A DNA stretch of 64,000 nucleotides from Glutamicibacter arilaitensis Re117. GTDB lineage: Bacteria > Actinomycetota > Actinomycetes > Actinomycetales > Micrococcaceae. This document shows positions 43,996-55,902 of this stretch, piece by piece; position 1 is the stretch's first letter, and each line of letters opens with the position of its first letter. A model generated the notes under the pieces. The model ran no database searches. It was not told where the DNA came from and saw only the letters and a program-made list of their open reading frames with translations. The translations under genes were made by a program, and so were the position numbers. Where the stretch lies: assembly GCF_000197735.1 (NCBI RefSeq), contig NC_014550.1, positions 1,364,001 to 1,428,000 on the forward strand, read 5' to 3'.

Positions 43996-44009
43996 CACCG
44001 CATACCGCC

Positions 44010-44055
44010 ATGGCGTCCGGCCAGCTTGCCGCACCGGCAGCTGGCTGGACGCCAT
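44010..44055 (+). terminator. Long hairpin after rho
   Basis: A 17-base arm at 44010-44026 is complementary to 44039-44055 with a single G-T pair, enclosing a 12-base loop. It lies 15 bases after the rho stop and has no T-run. Confidence 0.6.
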
Positions 44056-44183
44056 CGGCGCGTAGTGACACCTCGCAGCCCAGTTCACGCTGGCGCAGCG
44101 CTTAGAATTGAATTCCAGCAGTGCCGCAGCCGCATCAGCGCCTGGCACTGCGCGGAAAACGCCAACAAGGAAGCACACCCACC

Positions 44184-45257
44184 ATGTTCGAGTCCGTCAA
44201 GTCGCTACTAGAAGAGCATGCCGCCATCCAGGCGCAGCTCTCGGATCCAGCGGTGTACGCCGACCAAGCGCTGGCCCGCAAGCTCGGCCGCCGCTCGGCA
44301 CAGCTGAACGGCATCGTCGAAGCCTACAACAAGTGGCAGACCGCCACCGATGACCTGGAAGCAGCCCAGGAAATGGCTGATGAAGATCCAGACTTCGCTG
44401 AAGAGGTGCAAGCCCTCACCGAGGAACTGCCGCAGCTCGAAGAGAAGCTGCGCCGCCTGCTGATCCCACGCGATGAGAACGACGGCCGCAACGTGATCCT
44501 CGAAGTCAAGGGCGGCGAAGGCGGCGACGAAGCGGCACTGTTCGCAGCGGACCTGCTGCGCATGTACACCCGCTTCGCCGAGCACAAGGGCTGGAAGGTG
44601 GAGATGATCTCCTTCAACGAGTCCGACCTCGGCGGCTACAAGGACGCTCAGGTGGCCATCAAGGGCAACTCGAACGACCCAGCGGAAGGCGTCTATGCCC
44701 AGCTGAAGTTCGAAGGCGGCGTGCACCGCGTGCAGCGCGTGCCGGTCACCGAATCCCAGGGCCGTATCCACACCTCGGCTGCCGGCGTTCTGGTGCTGCC
44801 CGAAGTTGATGAGCCAGAAGAAGTCGATATCCATCAGAATGACTTGAAGATCGACGTCTACCGTTCCTCGGGCCCTGGCGGCCAGTCGGTGAACACCACC
44901 GACTCCGCAGTGCGCATTACCCACCTGCCTACCGGCATCGTGGTGGCCATGCAGAACGAGAAGTCGCAGATCCAGAACCGCGAAGCCGCCATGCGCGTGC
45001 TGCGTTCGCGCTTGCTGGCCCACCAGCAGGAGATCATCGACAAGGAGAACTCGGCCCAGCGTGCCAGCCAGATCCGCACCATGGACCGCTCCGAGCGCAT
45101 CCGTACCTACAACTACCCGGAAAACCGCATTGCCGATCACCGTACCGGCTACAAGGCCTACAACCTTGACGCCGTGATGGACGGCGATCTGCAGCCGGTC
45201 GTTGAATCCTGCATCCAGATGGATGAGGAAGAGCGCTTAGCAGCGCTGGGCGAGTAA
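44184..45257 (+). CDS. prfA: Peptide chain release factor 1
   Basis: RF1 recognises UAA and UAG and triggers peptide release. The 357-residue protein has the GGQ motif (232-234, in [12 protein letters not shown]) and typical N-terminal helices. The ATG at 44184 was chosen because the frame upstream (from 44121) is unlike RF1. prmC, whose product methylates the Gln of GGQ, follows seven bases later. Confidence 0.95.
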   Translation: MFESVKSLLEEHAAIQAQLSDPAVYADQALARKLGRRSAQLNGIVEAYNKWQTATDDLEAAQEMADEDPDFAEEVQALTEELPQLEEKLRRLLIPRDENDGRNVILEVKGGEGGDEAALFAADLLRMYTRFAEHKGWKVEMISFNESDLGGYKDAQVAIKGNSNDPAEGVYAQLKFEGGVHRVQRVPVTESQGRIHTSAAGVLVLPEVDEPEEVDIHQNDLKIDVYRSSGPGGQSVNTTDSAVRITHLPTGIVVAMQNEKSQIQNREAAMRVLRSRLLAHQQEIIDKENSAQRASQIRTMDRSERIRTYNYPENRIADHRTGYKAYNLDAVMDGDLQPVVESCIQMDEEERLAALGE

Positions 45258-45264
45258 TACCGCC

Positions 45265-46122
45265 TTGGAAGAACTAACTGCCGTACGCCGCCAGGCGATT
45301 GCGGCGCTGGCCGACGCCGGGGTGCCAAGCCCCGGCGTCGACGCAGATCTGCTGCTCTGCCATGTGCTGGGCATCAGCCGTTCGGAACTGAAGCTGCGGC
45401 AGATGCGCGGGGACGCTTTTGACCCGGCATACCGCCAGCAATTCACCGAGCTGGTGGCCGCCCGGCGCACCCGCATCCCGCTGCAGCACCTGACCGGGGT
45501 GGCGCACTTCCGCTACCTTGAGCTGAAGGTGGGCCCCGGGGTATTCATCCCGCGTCCGGAAACCGAAACCGTGGTGCAGCAGGGTATCGACTACTTGCAT
45601 GCCCAAGGTATCGATAATCCGCGGTGCATCGACTTGTGCTCGGGCTCCGGCGCCATTGCCGCGGCCCTGGCCAGCGAAGTGCCAGGCTCCAGCGTGTGGG
45701 CTGTGGAACTCTCCGAGCAAGCCATTGGCTACACCCGGGCCAACTGCCAGCCGCACCAGGTCAATGTGCTGCACCAGGATGCTTCGCAGCTGCCAGCAGA
45801 ACTGCATGGCACCATGGACCTGGTGATTTCCAATCCGCCGTATATTCCACCGAACGCGATTCCGCGGGAGGCCGAAGTACGCGAGCACGACCCGCAGATG
45901 GCGTTGTACGGACTGGGGGAGGACGGGCTGCAGATTCCACGGGCCATCACCGCCCAGGCCATGGCGCTCTTGCGCCCTGGCGGGTACTACGTGATGGAAC
46001 ACGCCGAAGTGCAGCGCGAAAGCGCGGCAGCAATGCTGCGCGAGGCTGGTTTCACCCACGTTGCCGGCCATGAAGACCTTTCGGGGCGCGCCCGCGCCAC
46101 ATCTGGCTACGCGCCGCAATAA
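45265..46122 (+). CDS. prmC: Release factor glutamine methyltransferase
   Basis: PrmC methylates the GGQ glutamine of RF1 and RF2. The 285-residue protein has a Rossmann SAM domain (CIDLCSGSGAIAAAL) and the catalytic NPPY motif at 190-193 (VISNPPYIP). The N-terminal helical domain recognises the release factor. A TTG start at 45265 follows prfA closely; GAGTAATACC is only a weak ribosome binding site, so coupling with prfA is likely. Confidence 0.92.
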   Translation: MEELTAVRRQAIAALADAGVPSPGVDADLLLCHVLGISRSELKLRQMRGDAFDPAYRQQFTELVAARRTRIPLQHLTGVAHFRYLELKVGPGVFIPRPETETVVQQGIDYLHAQGIDNPRCIDLCSGSGAIAAALASEVPGSSVWAVELSEQAIGYTRANCQPHQVNVLHQDASQLPAELHGTMDLVISNPPYIPPNAIPREAEVREHDPQMALYGLGEDGLQIPRAITAQAMALLRPGGYYVMEHAEVQRESAAAMLREAGFTHVAGHEDLSGRARATSGYAPQ

Positions 46123-46156
46123 CCAAATCACACTCAGTGCATGAAAGAATGATCCC

Positions 46157-46840
46157 GTGAGCACAACATTTTCGGTTAGCAACGAACAAGAACACGTTGA
46201 AGGCATCGCCGCAGCCAAAGCCGCACTGGCAGAGAAGCGCTGCATCGTCTTGCCTACAGATACCGTTTACGGGATCGGCGCAGACGCGTTCAGCGCCCAG
46301 GGCGTAGCCATGCTGCTGGCGGCCAAGGGCCGCAATCGCACCATGCCTCCACCGGTGCTCATTGCCCAGAGCGCCACCATGGACGGCCTGGCTCGCGACA
46401 TTCCCGACGAAGCACGCAAGCTCGCCGAAGCCTTCTGGCCCGGTGGGCTGACCCTGATCCTGCACGCCCAGCCTTCGCTGACCTGGGATCTGGGGGAGAC
46501 CCGCGGCACCGTCGCACTGCGCGTACCCAATGACGAGACCGCTTTGGAACTTCTGGGCCAGACCGGCCCGCTGGCCGTATCTTCGGCCAACCGCACCGGC
46601 AACCCGGCGGCACTGAACATAGAGCAGGCCCTGGAGCAGCTCGGGGATTCGGTGGATGTGTACCTCGATGGCGGCCCGCGCGGCGAAGAAGGCGATGACG
46701 TACTGCCATCGACCATCATCGATTGCACCGGCCAGCACCTTTCGGTGGTGCGCTCTGGCGCGATTTCCATTGAGGAACTGCGCGTGGTGGTTCCCGGCAT
46801 TCTCGATCTGGGACAGGACGCACCGGAAACCAGCGCATGA
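46157..46840 (+). CDS. L-threonylcarbamoyladenylate synthase (Sua5/YrdC family)
   Basis: The 227-residue protein has the Sua5/YrdC domain: LPTDTVYGIGADAFS at the start and AAKGRNRTMPPPVLI (K-x-R), AFWPGGLTLIL, GTVALRVPNDETAL and SSANRTGNPAA later. It makes threonylcarbamoyl-AMP for the t6A modification of tRNA. The C-terminal part after about residue 190 is short, so it is closer to YrdC/TsaC than to full Sua5. The GTG at 46157 follows the 34-base gap after prmC. Its stop overlaps the next gene start by four bases (ATGA). Confidence 0.9.
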   Translation: MSTTFSVSNEQEHVEGIAAAKAALAEKRCIVLPTDTVYGIGADAFSAQGVAMLLAAKGRNRTMPPPVLIAQSATMDGLARDIPDEARKLAEAFWPGGLTLILHAQPSLTWDLGETRGTVALRVPNDETALELLGQTGPLAVSSANRTGNPAALNIEQALEQLGDSVDVYLDGGPRGEEGDDVLPSTIIDCTGQHLSVVRSGAISIEELRVVVPGILDLGQDAPETSA

Positions 46841-47958
46841 GAACATACGTACTGCTCATCGCCTTCAGCTTTACGGTCTCCTTCCTGCTCACCCCGATTA
46901 TCCGCACGCTGGGCAACCGCTTTACCGGCAACCAGCTGGTGCGTGAACGGGACCAGCACCAGAAGCCGATCGTCAAGTTCGGCGGGCTGGCGATTATCGC
47001 CGCTTTCGCCGCCGGGCTGTGGATGGCCAGCAACTTGCATTTCTTCCGCGGGGTGTTCGGCAATGACGAAGCCATCCGGGGGATCGCCTACGCACTGGGC
47101 GTCATCGTGGTCATGGGCTTGGCCGATGACATGCTTGATCTGAAATGGTGGATAAAGCTTGCCGGCCAGATCCTGATCGGCTGGCTGGCGGCAACCCATG
47201 GAATCATCATCAAATCCCTGCCTGTGGGCTCGTGGCAGATCGATGAACAATGGCTGCAGATTGTAGTGACGATTTTCTTGATCGTGTTGACCATGAACGC
47301 GATCAACTTCTCCGATGGCCTGGATGGATTGGCCGCGGGCCTGGCAGCCATCGGCGCAGCGACCTTCTTCGTCTACTCCTATGTGCTGGCCACCCATGTC
47401 AGCGCGGATGACTACGCCAACATCGGCGCGCTGCTGTGCGCCCTGCTGCTCGGCGCCTGCTTGGGCTTCCTGCCGCATAACTTCAATCCGGCCAATATCT
47501 TCATGGGGGAGACCGGGGTGCTTGCCATCGGCATGATCCTCTCGGTGGCTGCCATTGCGGTCACCGGCGATGTGCAGGGCTTGGAAGCCCGCCGTTTCCG
47601 CAACATTCCGGCCTACATGCCGATGCTGCTGCCAATGGTCATTGTCTTCTTACCAGTTCTAGACCTTGTACTGTCGGTATTCCGCCGGCTGGCCAACAAA
47701 CGCTCACCCTTTTCCCCAGACGCCAAGCACATCCACCACCGAATGCTGGCACAGGGACACTCGGTGCGCCACTCGGTGATCCTGCTGTACCTGTGGGCTG
47801 CGGTGATTGCTGTCTCAGTAGTCTCGATTGCCTTCATCCCGGTAGTGCTGGTGGTGCCCACCGCGCTGTTGTTCTTCCTAGTGGCAGCAATAGCCACGTG
47901 GCGCCCCCTGGTGCTCAAGCGGGTCCAAGGCCTGCGCAAGCGGTTGGGCAATTCTTAG
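46837..47958 (+). CDS. Undecaprenyl-phosphate sugar-phosphate transferase, MraY/WecA family
   Basis: The 373-residue membrane protein with about eleven segments is of the glycosyltransferase family 4 type (WecA/TagO/RfbE-like). Visible motifs are the DDMLDLKWWIK loop, NAINFSDGLDGLAAGL (second catalytic Asp region) and HIHHRMLAQGHS near the C-terminus. It probably transfers GlcNAc-1-phosphate to undecaprenyl phosphate to start a cell wall polymer. The ATG overlaps the previous stop by four bases. Confidence 0.88.
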   Translation: MRTYVLLIAFSFTVSFLLTPIIRTLGNRFTGNQLVRERDQHQKPIVKFGGLAIIAAFAAGLWMASNLHFFRGVFGNDEAIRGIAYALGVIVVMGLADDMLDLKWWIKLAGQILIGWLAATHGIIIKSLPVGSWQIDEQWLQIVVTIFLIVLTMNAINFSDGLDGLAAGLAAIGAATFFVYSYVLATHVSADDYANIGALLCALLLGACLGFLPHNFNPANIFMGETGVLAIGMILSVAAIAVTGDVQGLEARRFRNIPAYMPMLLPMVIVFLPVLDLVLSVFRRLANKRSPFSPDAKHIHHRMLAQGHSVRHSVILLYLWAAVIAVSVVSIAFIPVVLVVPTALLFFLVAAIATWRPLVLKRVQGLRKRLGNS

Positions 47959-47984
47959 CCCGTTCGATAAGCGAAGTAACCCGC

Positions 47985-48013
47985 AAGCAATCTGTTTCTA
48001 TCTCGTGTAGAAT
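47985..48013 (+). promoter_or_regulatory. Possible promoter of the ATP synthase operon
   Basis: A -10-like TAGAAT at 48008-48013 lies before the atpI-like gene, with only a weak -35 candidate about 17 bases upstream. The region 47959-48127 contains no gene, so an atp promoter must lie close by. Confidence 0.35.
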
Positions 48014-48127
48014 TCACTGTGGATCTTCTTCCGGCCGCTCTTTCGGGAACGGCGGGAAGTTTCAAGTTTCATCAGCATCGATGGGTGCACGATGGTACCT
48101 CGGTGTTGACGAAGAAAGGTTGCGGAC

Positions 48128-48562
48128 GTGAATTCTGGTTCTGCCCGCGTCAGTGCTTCGTCAGCTCCGAAATCCATCTGGTTGCCGATTCTTGGGTTGT
48201 CACTGGTGTATTCGGCGATCGCTACCGCCATATTTTTCCTGATTTCATGGCTGGTTGCAGATCTTCGCTACGCGCTTTCTGGTGCGCTGGCTGCCGGAAT
48301 TGTCATTGGCTTTTTCGCAATCGGTATCCTCATCGCCGAAGCTGCTGGGCGAATTCGCCACTCGTGGGCCATGCCTGCGTTCTTGGGTGTCTTTGTCATC
48401 AAGGTTTTTGGCATTGCCTTCGTGTTGTTGAACCTGGGATTGCCCGGATGGGTTAATCGCCAGGGATTCGTTCTTGCAGCAGCAATCTCTCTCGTTGCCT
48501 GGCAGGTTGGTGAGGTACGGGCTTTCATGAAGGCTCGCCTCGCTATCTACAACGAGGAATAG
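48128..48562 (+). CDS. AtpI-like membrane protein (ATP synthase protein I)
   Basis: The 144-residue membrane protein has four hydrophobic segments. By position directly upstream of atpB and by size it matches the AtpI/UncI type protein that helps assemble the c-ring or handle magnesium. Sequence similarity is weak, so the call rests mainly on context. The GTG at 48128 follows AAAGGTTGCGG. A 265-base gap follows before atpB; it shows no gene. Confidence 0.65.
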   Translation: MNSGSARVSASSAPKSIWLPILGLSLVYSAIATAIFFLISWLVADLRYALSGALAAGIVIGFFAIGILIAEAAGRIRHSWAMPAFLGVFVIKVFGIAFVLLNLGLPGWVNRQGFVLAAAISLVAWQVGEVRAFMKARLAIYNEE

Positions 48563-48827
48563 AGTGTTCCATCCGACAATTGGGTCGGTGGGGTGCTGTG
48601 AGTTTGATAAGCTTACTTCGGGTCATTTTTGGCCGTCCGCTTAACTGCGGGCGGAATATGCAATATGCATCCGCGGGGTAACCCGCAGATGGACCTTCAT
48701 CAGGGTTGATGCCTCCGGCTGAAACCATGATGGGATCCCCGTTTGATCTTTTCTTCACACGGTGAGAGGCAGTTACCGCCAGTCACCGCCTTTTGCCCGT
48801 GACCGTTACTGCAGAGAGGACAGCGCG

Positions 48828-49640
48828 TTGTTCGCGTTTGCGCTCCCAATGGCCTCAGAAGAAGGCGGCTTCGTCCCGCCATCCGTGTCCGATACCCACC
48901 TCCCGGATATTTTCCCGTGGATGGCTGAGTACGGAACCGGTTTCGGCAAGCAGATGCTCATGATCGTTTTGTCGATCGTGCTTATCACTTGGTTCTTCAC
49001 TAAGGCCATTAAGAACCCGAAGTTGGTTCCAGGCAAGATGCAGTACATCGCTGAGTCCGGTTACGCGTTTGTACGTAACGGAATTGGCCGCGACATCATC
49101 GGCGAGAAGAACTTCCGTCCTTGGATTCCTCTGCTGTTCGCGACCTTCTTCTTCGTACTGCTGAACAACCTTTTCGGCGCGATTCCGTTCCTGCAGCTTC
49201 CATCGTTCTCACACGCTGGTTCTGCATACGCGATGGCTATCATCATCTACGGCACCTGGATTGCTGTAGGCCTTAAGAACCACGGTATTCGCTACTTCAA
49301 GTTGGCCGTCGTTCCGTCCGGTGTTCCGGGCTGGATCATGCCACTGATGATTCCGTTGGAAATCATTTCTAACTTCATCGTTCGCCCGCTGACGCACTCG
49401 CTGCGTTTGATGGCAACGATGCTGGCCGGTCACATGATCGTGATGCTGGCAGCTGCCGGCGCTCGTCACCTGATCGTTGTTCAGGATTCCTTGGCAATGA
49501 ACGGCCTTGGCATCCTGGTCATCGTTGGCTCGGTCGCTATGTACTTCCTGGAACTTCTGATCATGGTTCTGCAGGCGTTTGTTTTCGCCCTGCTGACCGC
49601 GATCTACCTCCAGGGTGCAATTGAAGCCGACGCCCACTAG
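48828..49640 (+). CDS. atpB: F0F1 ATP synthase subunit a
   Basis: Subunit a forms the proton channel of F0. The 270-residue membrane protein has the essential Arg in the LTHSLRLMATMLAGH helix (R193). The start was set at the TTG at 48828, which has AGAGGA seven bases before it; the frame is open further upstream but with no similarity. A TTG start is uncommon for this gene. Confidence 0.93.
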   Translation: MFAFALPMASEEGGFVPPSVSDTHLPDIFPWMAEYGTGFGKQMLMIVLSIVLITWFFTKAIKNPKLVPGKMQYIAESGYAFVRNGIGRDIIGEKNFRPWIPLLFATFFFVLLNNLFGAIPFLQLPSFSHAGSAYAMAIIIYGTWIAVGLKNHGIRYFKLAVVPSGVPGWIMPLMIPLEIISNFIVRPLTHSLRLMATMLAGHMIVMLAAAGARHLIVVQDSLAMNGLGILVIVGSVAMYFLELLIMVLQAFVFALLTAIYLQGAIEADAH

Positions 49641-49747
49641 GCCAACTCTTCTTTTCTTCCAACCCACAAAGATCTTCCTTGAGTCGCTCAAGGAATACCT
49701 CACAACCTACCGGCAAAAGCGCGGTATCTTGAAAGGAACATAATCAC

Positions 49748-49960
49748 ATGTTGCACGGCTCCCTGAATATGATCGGCTACGGCCTGGCTGCTATCGGTTC
49801 GGCTATCGGCGTTGGCTTGATCTTCGCTGCCTACATCAACGGTGTTGCACGTCAGCCTGAGGCTCAGCGCATCCTGCAGCCAATCGCCATGCTTGGCTTC
49901 GCACTTGCTGAAGCACTGGCCATCCTGGGCCTGGTCTTCGCTTTCGTCATCGGCGCCTAG
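49748..49960 (+). CDS. atpE: F0F1 ATP synthase subunit c
   Basis: The 70-residue c subunit has two membrane helices. The proton-carrying acidic residue is E55 in [12 protein letters not shown], and the polar loop is ARQPEAQ. GAAAGGAAC precedes the ATG. It lies after atpB with a 107-base gap and before atpF. Its helices contain the AIGSAIGVG motif. Confidence 0.95.
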   Translation: MLHGSLNMIGYGLAAIGSAIGVGLIFAAYINGVARQPEAQRILQPIAMLGFALAEALAILGLVFAFVIGA

Positions 49961-50040
49961 TCTTTTCGCAACTGTAGTGGCCTCGCCACTATCGCGAGGC
50001 GTACACACAAGCGGAAACTAGTAGATAAGGAATAGTGAGA

Positions 50041-50595
50041 ATGAACAGCACTGATTTCATCCTCGCTGCGAGCGAATCGGTCAACCCGCTGTTGCCGAAC
50101 CCGTGGGAAATTCTCGTCACGGGTGTTGGTTTCGCGGTCCTTCTGTTCATCGTCATCAAGGTAATTGCTCCGAAGTTCGAGCAGTCCTATGAAGATCGCG
50201 TCACCGCGATCGAAGGTGGCCTGGAGAAGGCTGAAGCAGCGCAGAAGGAAGCAGAGGAGACCTTGGCTCAGTACAAGGCCCAGCTTCTGGAAGCACGCAC
50301 CGAAGCAAACCGCATCCGTGAGGAAGCTCGTAGCGAAGGTGCTCAGATCCTCGCAGATCTGAAGACCAAGGCAACCGATGAGGCAGCTCGTATCACCGAG
50401 CAGTCGCACCGTCAGATCGAAGCAGAGCGCGTTTCGGCTCTGGCTTCGCTCCGCACCGACGTGGGCGCATTGGCTACCGAGCTTGCAAGCAAGGTTGTTG
50501 ACGAAGCTCTGCAGGACGATGCCCGTGCCCAGCGCGTGGTTGACAAGTTCCTGACCGATTTGGAAGCTCAGCAGAACGCAGGTGCATCGAACTAA
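50041..50595 (+). CDS. atpF: F0F1 ATP synthase subunit b
   Basis: The 184-residue subunit b has one N-terminal membrane helix (VGFAVLLFIVIKVIAPK) and a long charged coiled-coil, which forms the peripheral stalk. The ATG at 50041 has AAGGA nine bases before it; the GTG at 50035 is too near. Its stop TAA overlaps the atpH ATG (TAATG). Confidence 0.93.
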   Translation: MNSTDFILAASESVNPLLPNPWEILVTGVGFAVLLFIVIKVIAPKFEQSYEDRVTAIEGGLEKAEAAQKEAEETLAQYKAQLLEARTEANRIREEARSEGAQILADLKTKATDEAARITEQSHRQIEAERVSALASLRTDVGALATELASKVVDEALQDDARAQRVVDKFLTDLEAQQNAGASN

Positions 50596-51407
50596 TGGCA
50601 AGTGTATCGAGCGAGTCACTAGCAAAGGCTTTGGCGTTCCTGGAACCCAAGCTGGCACTGGCATCTATTGAGCTGCCTAAGGAACTGTTCGCGGTCCTGG
50701 AAGTACTGGATGCAAATGCCGGTCTTCGCCGCGCATTGACTGACCCAGCCCGTGATGCTGCCGAAAAGGCAGGCCTCTTGGCCCAGCTGCTGCACGGAAA
50801 GGTCTCGGCTGACGCTGAGGACACCGTTGCCCAGCTGGCTTCTACCCGTTGGAGCTCGGAACGCGACATTAGCGATGCGCTCGAAACGCTGGCTGTCACT
50901 GCGGTTACCGCAGTGGCTGAGCAGCAGGACGGCGCTTCGGGGCTGAACAAGCTGGAGCAGGATCTGTTCTCCTTCATCGAGGTAGTTCGTGGCAACCACG
51001 AACTGCAGCGTGCGTTGGATGATGCACAGGCCCCAGTCGAGGCAAAGCGCGCTCTCGCGCTGAAGCTCGTGCCTAACGCGTCGCAGACCTCTCAGGTATT
51101 GATCTCGCAGGCAGTTTCGAACCCTCGTGGTTTGAAGCCAGCAGCTTTGCTTGAACGCTTCGTGGAGCTCGTGGCCAAGCGCCAGCAGCGCTGGATCGCT
51201 TCGGTGACCAGCTCTGTAGAGCTTTCGGCGACTCAGCTTTCGCGCCTGGAGACCAGCCTGAACAAGCTTTACGGTCGTCAGCTCAAGCTCAACGCCACTA
51301 TCGACCCATCGCTGGTCGGTGGACTGGTAGTCAAGGTTGGCGACGAAGTTGTCGACGCTTCCGTGGCATCGCGCGTGGCAGATTTGCGCCGCGCCTTGGC
51401 CAGCTAG
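50595..51407 (+). CDS. atpH: F0F1 ATP synthase subunit delta
   Basis: The 270-residue delta subunit connects F1 to the peripheral stalk. It is longer than the 177 or so residues in Escherichia coli, as is usual in actinobacteria. The C-terminal motif ATIDPSLVGGLVVKVGDEVVD is typical for OSCP/delta. It overlaps atpF by one base. Confidence 0.93.
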   Translation: MASVSSESLAKALAFLEPKLALASIELPKELFAVLEVLDANAGLRRALTDPARDAAEKAGLLAQLLHGKVSADAEDTVAQLASTRWSSERDISDALETLAVTAVTAVAEQQDGASGLNKLEQDLFSFIEVVRGNHELQRALDDAQAPVEAKRALALKLVPNASQTSQVLISQAVSNPRGLKPAALLERFVELVAKRQQRWIASVTSSVELSATQLSRLETSLNKLYGRQLKLNATIDPSLVGGLVVKVGDEVVDASVASRVADLRRALAS

Positions 51408-51533
51408 GACTCATTAGGCGAAGGAGCAATCCTTTACCTGGTGTTCCTGGCTGCCAGGACCACAACAGACTTCATTCACATTCGATTCGGTGTTTTAGAA
51501 CCGGATCACAATTTAGGAGAGCAGGGACTGCAG

Positions 51534-53171
51534 ATGGCCGATTTGACCATCAATGCCAACGACGTCCGTAATGCCCTAAACGAGTTCGCATCTTCCTACG
51601 AACCGGGTAAGGCAGAGCGCACCGAGGTGGGACGCGTCGTCGCCGCGAGCGACGGCATCGCCAGAGTGGAAGGCCTTCCTTCCGTCATGGCAAACGAGTT
51701 GCTGAAGTTCGAAGATGGCACCCTGGGCCTTGCCCAGAACCTCGATACCCGCGAAATCGGTGTCGTTGTGCTTGGTGACTTCACCGGCATCGAAGCTGGC
51801 CAGAAGGTCGAGCGCACCGGCGAGATCCTTTCGGTTCCAGTTGGCGACGGCTACCTCGGCCGCGTGGTTGACCCATTGGGCGAGCCACTGGACAACCTGG
51901 GCCCAATCGCTTCCGAGGGCCGCCGCGCCCTGGAGCTTCAGGCACCAGGCGTTACCCAGCGCAAGAGCGTGCACGAGCCAATGCAGACCGGTCTGAAGGC
52001 TATCGACGCCATGATCCCGATCGGCCGTGGCCAGCGTCAGCTGATCATTGGTGACCGCCAGACCGGTAAGACCGCTATCGCGGTTGACACCATTCTGAAC
52101 CAGCGCGCCAACTGGGAATCCGGCGACCAGACCAAGCAGGTTCGCTGCGTCTACGTGGCAATTGGCCAGAAGGCATCGACCATCGCTGCCGTACGCCAGA
52201 CCCTCGAAGAGCAGGGTGCACTGGAATACACCACCATCGTGGCTTCCCCCGCATCTGACCCAGCAGGCTTCAAGTACTTGGCACCATACGCAGGCTCGGC
52301 CATCGGCCAGCACTGGATGTACGGTGGCAAGCACGTTCTGATCGTCTTTGATGATCTGTCGAAGCAGGCTGAAGCCTACCGTGCCGTGTCCCTGCTGCTG
52401 CGCCGTCCGCCAGGACGCGAAGCTTACCCAGGTGACGTCTTCTACCTGCACTCCCGCCTGCTTGAGCGTTGCGCCAAGCTGTCGGACGAGTTGGGTGCAG
52501 GTTCGATGACTGGTCTGCCAATCATCGAAACCAAGGCCAACGACGTGGGCGCGTTCATCCCGACCAACGTCATCTCGATCACCGACGGCCAGATCTTCTT
52601 GCAGTCGGACCTGTTCAACGCCAACCAGCGTCCAGCAGTCGACGTGGGTATCTCCGTATCCCGCGTTGGTGGCTCGGCTCAGGTCAAGGCCATGAAGAAG
52701 GTCTCCGGTACTTTGAAGCTTGAATTGGCTCAGTACCGCGACATGCAGGCATTCGCGATGTTCGCTTCGGACCTGGATGCTGCTTCCAAGCAGCAGCTGA
52801 CCCGTGGTGCACGTCTGATGGAACTGCTCAAGCAGGGCCAGTACACCCCATACCCAGTCGAAGACCAGGTCGTTTCGATCTGGGCCGGCACCAACGGTTA
52901 CCTGGACGATGTCCCGGTTGAGGATGTACGCCGCTTCGAGGGCGAGTTCATCGACTACCTGCGCCACCGCACCGACGTGCTGACCGTGATCGGCCAGACC
53001 GGCAAGCTGGAGAACGAGACTCTGGAAGCCATGAAGACCGCTGTTGCGGACTTCAAGGCCGGCTTCTTCGGCGAAGGTGACGACAAGCTTGTCGCCGCCG
53101 GACACGAAGAGCACGACGCTCTCGATTCCGAGTCCGTTGACCAGGAACAGATCGTCAAGCAGAAGCGCTGA
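51534..53171 (+). CDS. atpA: F0F1 ATP synthase subunit alpha
   Basis: The 545-residue alpha subunit has the Walker A GDRQTGKT (173-180) and typical [20 protein letters not shown] and [20 protein letters not shown] motifs. It is the non-catalytic nucleotide-binding subunit of F1. The ATG at 51534 was chosen since upstream codons to 51441 lack similarity; the 126-base gap after atpH holds no gene. It ends with an acidic tail. Confidence 0.95.
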   Translation: MADLTINANDVRNALNEFASSYEPGKAERTEVGRVVAASDGIARVEGLPSVMANELLKFEDGTLGLAQNLDTREIGVVVLGDFTGIEAGQKVERTGEILSVPVGDGYLGRVVDPLGEPLDNLGPIASEGRRALELQAPGVTQRKSVHEPMQTGLKAIDAMIPIGRGQRQLIIGDRQTGKTAIAVDTILNQRANWESGDQTKQVRCVYVAIGQKASTIAAVRQTLEEQGALEYTTIVASPASDPAGFKYLAPYAGSAIGQHWMYGGKHVLIVFDDLSKQAEAYRAVSLLLRRPPGREAYPGDVFYLHSRLLERCAKLSDELGAGSMTGLPIIETKANDVGAFIPTNVISITDGQIFLQSDLFNANQRPAVDVGISVSRVGGSAQVKAMKKVSGTLKLELAQYRDMQAFAMFASDLDAASKQQLTRGARLMELLKQGQYTPYPVEDQVVSIWAGTNGYLDDVPVEDVRRFEGEFIDYLRHRTDVLTVIGQTGKLENETLEAMKTAVADFKAGFFGEGDDKLVAAGHEEHDALDSESVDQEQIVKQKR

Positions 53172-53246
53172 CAATTTCCTTACGAGGGGGAGCGGCTCCG
53201 GTAACGGCGCCGCCCTCCCGAAGTAGGGGATAAGGAAAGGACACAC

Positions 53247-54140
53247 ATGGGAGCCCAGATTCGGGTCTACCGCCAGAAGATCGGATCGACCAAGTCGATG
53301 CGTAAGATCTTCAAGGCGATGGAACTGATCGCTGCATCCCGCATTGGTAAGGCACGTACGCGTGTCTCGGCCTCGTTGCCGTATGCCAATGCGATTACCC
53401 GTGCAGTAACCGCCGTCGCGTCCCAGGCCGATGTCGAGCATCCACTGACCACCGAGCCGGCGCAGGTTCGCCGCGCCGCGGTCTTGGTGATGACTTCGGA
53501 CCGAGGACTTGCCGGGTCCTACTCCGCCAGCGTTCTGAAGCAGGCAGAGCACCTCGTGGAACTCCTGCGTGAAGAAGGCAAGGAAGTCAAGACCTACTTG
53601 GTCGGCCGCAAGGCCCAGGCTTACTTTGATTTCCGTTCACGCGAGTACGCACGAGTTTGGACCGGGGAAACTGATTCCCCGCGTTTCGAAACCGCACGCG
53701 AGCTGCGCGACGTTCTCCTTGAGGACTTCGACACCGACTTCGAGCAGGGTGGCGTGGATGAAATCCACGTCGTCTACACCCAGTTCAAGTCGATGGTCAC
53801 GCAGGAACCGACGGTCATCCGTCTGTTGCCGTTGGAGGTTGTCGAGGATGAATCCGAGACTCCAACCGACGAGCTATTGCCACTGTACGAGTTTGAGCCA
53901 TCGCCGGAAGAAGTGCTTGATTCACTGCTCCCGCGCTACATCGATTCTCGACTGTTCAACTGCCAGTTGCAGTCCGCAGCTTCCGAACTCGCTGCACGTC
54001 AGCGCGCTATGAAGGCCGCAGGCGACAACGCTGGTGAACTGATCAAGAAGTACACCCGATTGCTCAACAATGCCCGTCAGGCTGAAATCACCCAGGAGCT
54101 TTCGGAAATTATCGCCGGCGCAGACGCGCTGAACAGCTAA
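53247..54140 (+). CDS. atpG: F0F1 ATP synthase subunit gamma
   Basis: The 297-residue gamma subunit forms the rotor shaft. The N-terminal [24 protein letters not shown] coiled-coil (here [20 protein letters not shown]) and the C-terminal [20 protein letters not shown] are typical. GGAAAGG precedes the ATG, after a GC-rich 75-base gap. Confidence 0.95.
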   Translation: MGAQIRVYRQKIGSTKSMRKIFKAMELIAASRIGKARTRVSASLPYANAITRAVTAVASQADVEHPLTTEPAQVRRAAVLVMTSDRGLAGSYSASVLKQAEHLVELLREEGKEVKTYLVGRKAQAYFDFRSREYARVWTGETDSPRFETARELRDVLLEDFDTDFEQGGVDEIHVVYTQFKSMVTQEPTVIRLLPLEVVEDESETPTDELLPLYEFEPSPEEVLDSLLPRYIDSRLFNCQLQSAASELAARQRAMKAAGDNAGELIKKYTRLLNNARQAEITQELSEIIAGADALNS

Positions 54141-55622
<1,482 letters not shown>

Positions 55623-55624
55623 TC

Positions 55625-55894
55625 ATGGCTGAGCTTCAGGTCGAAATCGTCGCGGCTGACCACTTCGTGTGGTCCGGCGCTGCGAAGCTGGTCAAGGCTC
55701 GTTCGGTGGACGGCGAGATCGGTGTACTGCCCGGTCACGTTCCGATGCTGTCCGTGCTTGCCGCTGGGGATCTGGAAATCGAACCGATTTCCGAGTCCCG
55801 CTTCTCGGTCCAGATCGATGGAGGTTTCTTCTCCGTGGATTCGGATCGCGTAGTGATCGTTGCTGACAACGCTGTGCTTGGTACCGCAGCGTAG
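55625..55894 (+). CDS. atpC: F0F1 ATP synthase subunit epsilon
   Basis: The 89-residue epsilon subunit consists mainly of the N-terminal beta-sandwich domain (VEIVAADHFVWSGAAKLVKA, GEIGVLPGHVPMLSVLAAGD). It lacks most of the C-terminal helical domain found in longer versions, as in some actinobacteria. Its ATG is two bases after the atpD stop. Confidence 0.93.
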   Translation: MAELQVEIVAADHFVWSGAAKLVKARSVDGEIGVLPGHVPMLSVLAAGDLEIEPISESRFSVQIDGGFFSVDSDRVVIVADNAVLGTAA

Positions 55895-55902
55895 GCGATG
55901 AA

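Noticed and set aside
41713..44178. 821-codon minus-strand frame over rho with Val/Ala/Ile-rich repeats
   Set aside because: It is the antisense of the Arg/Asn/Asp repeats in rho; no ribosome binding site or known domain.
51576..53552. 658-codon minus-strand frame over atpA and atpG
   Set aside because: It is antisense to two highly conserved genes and shows no domain of its own.
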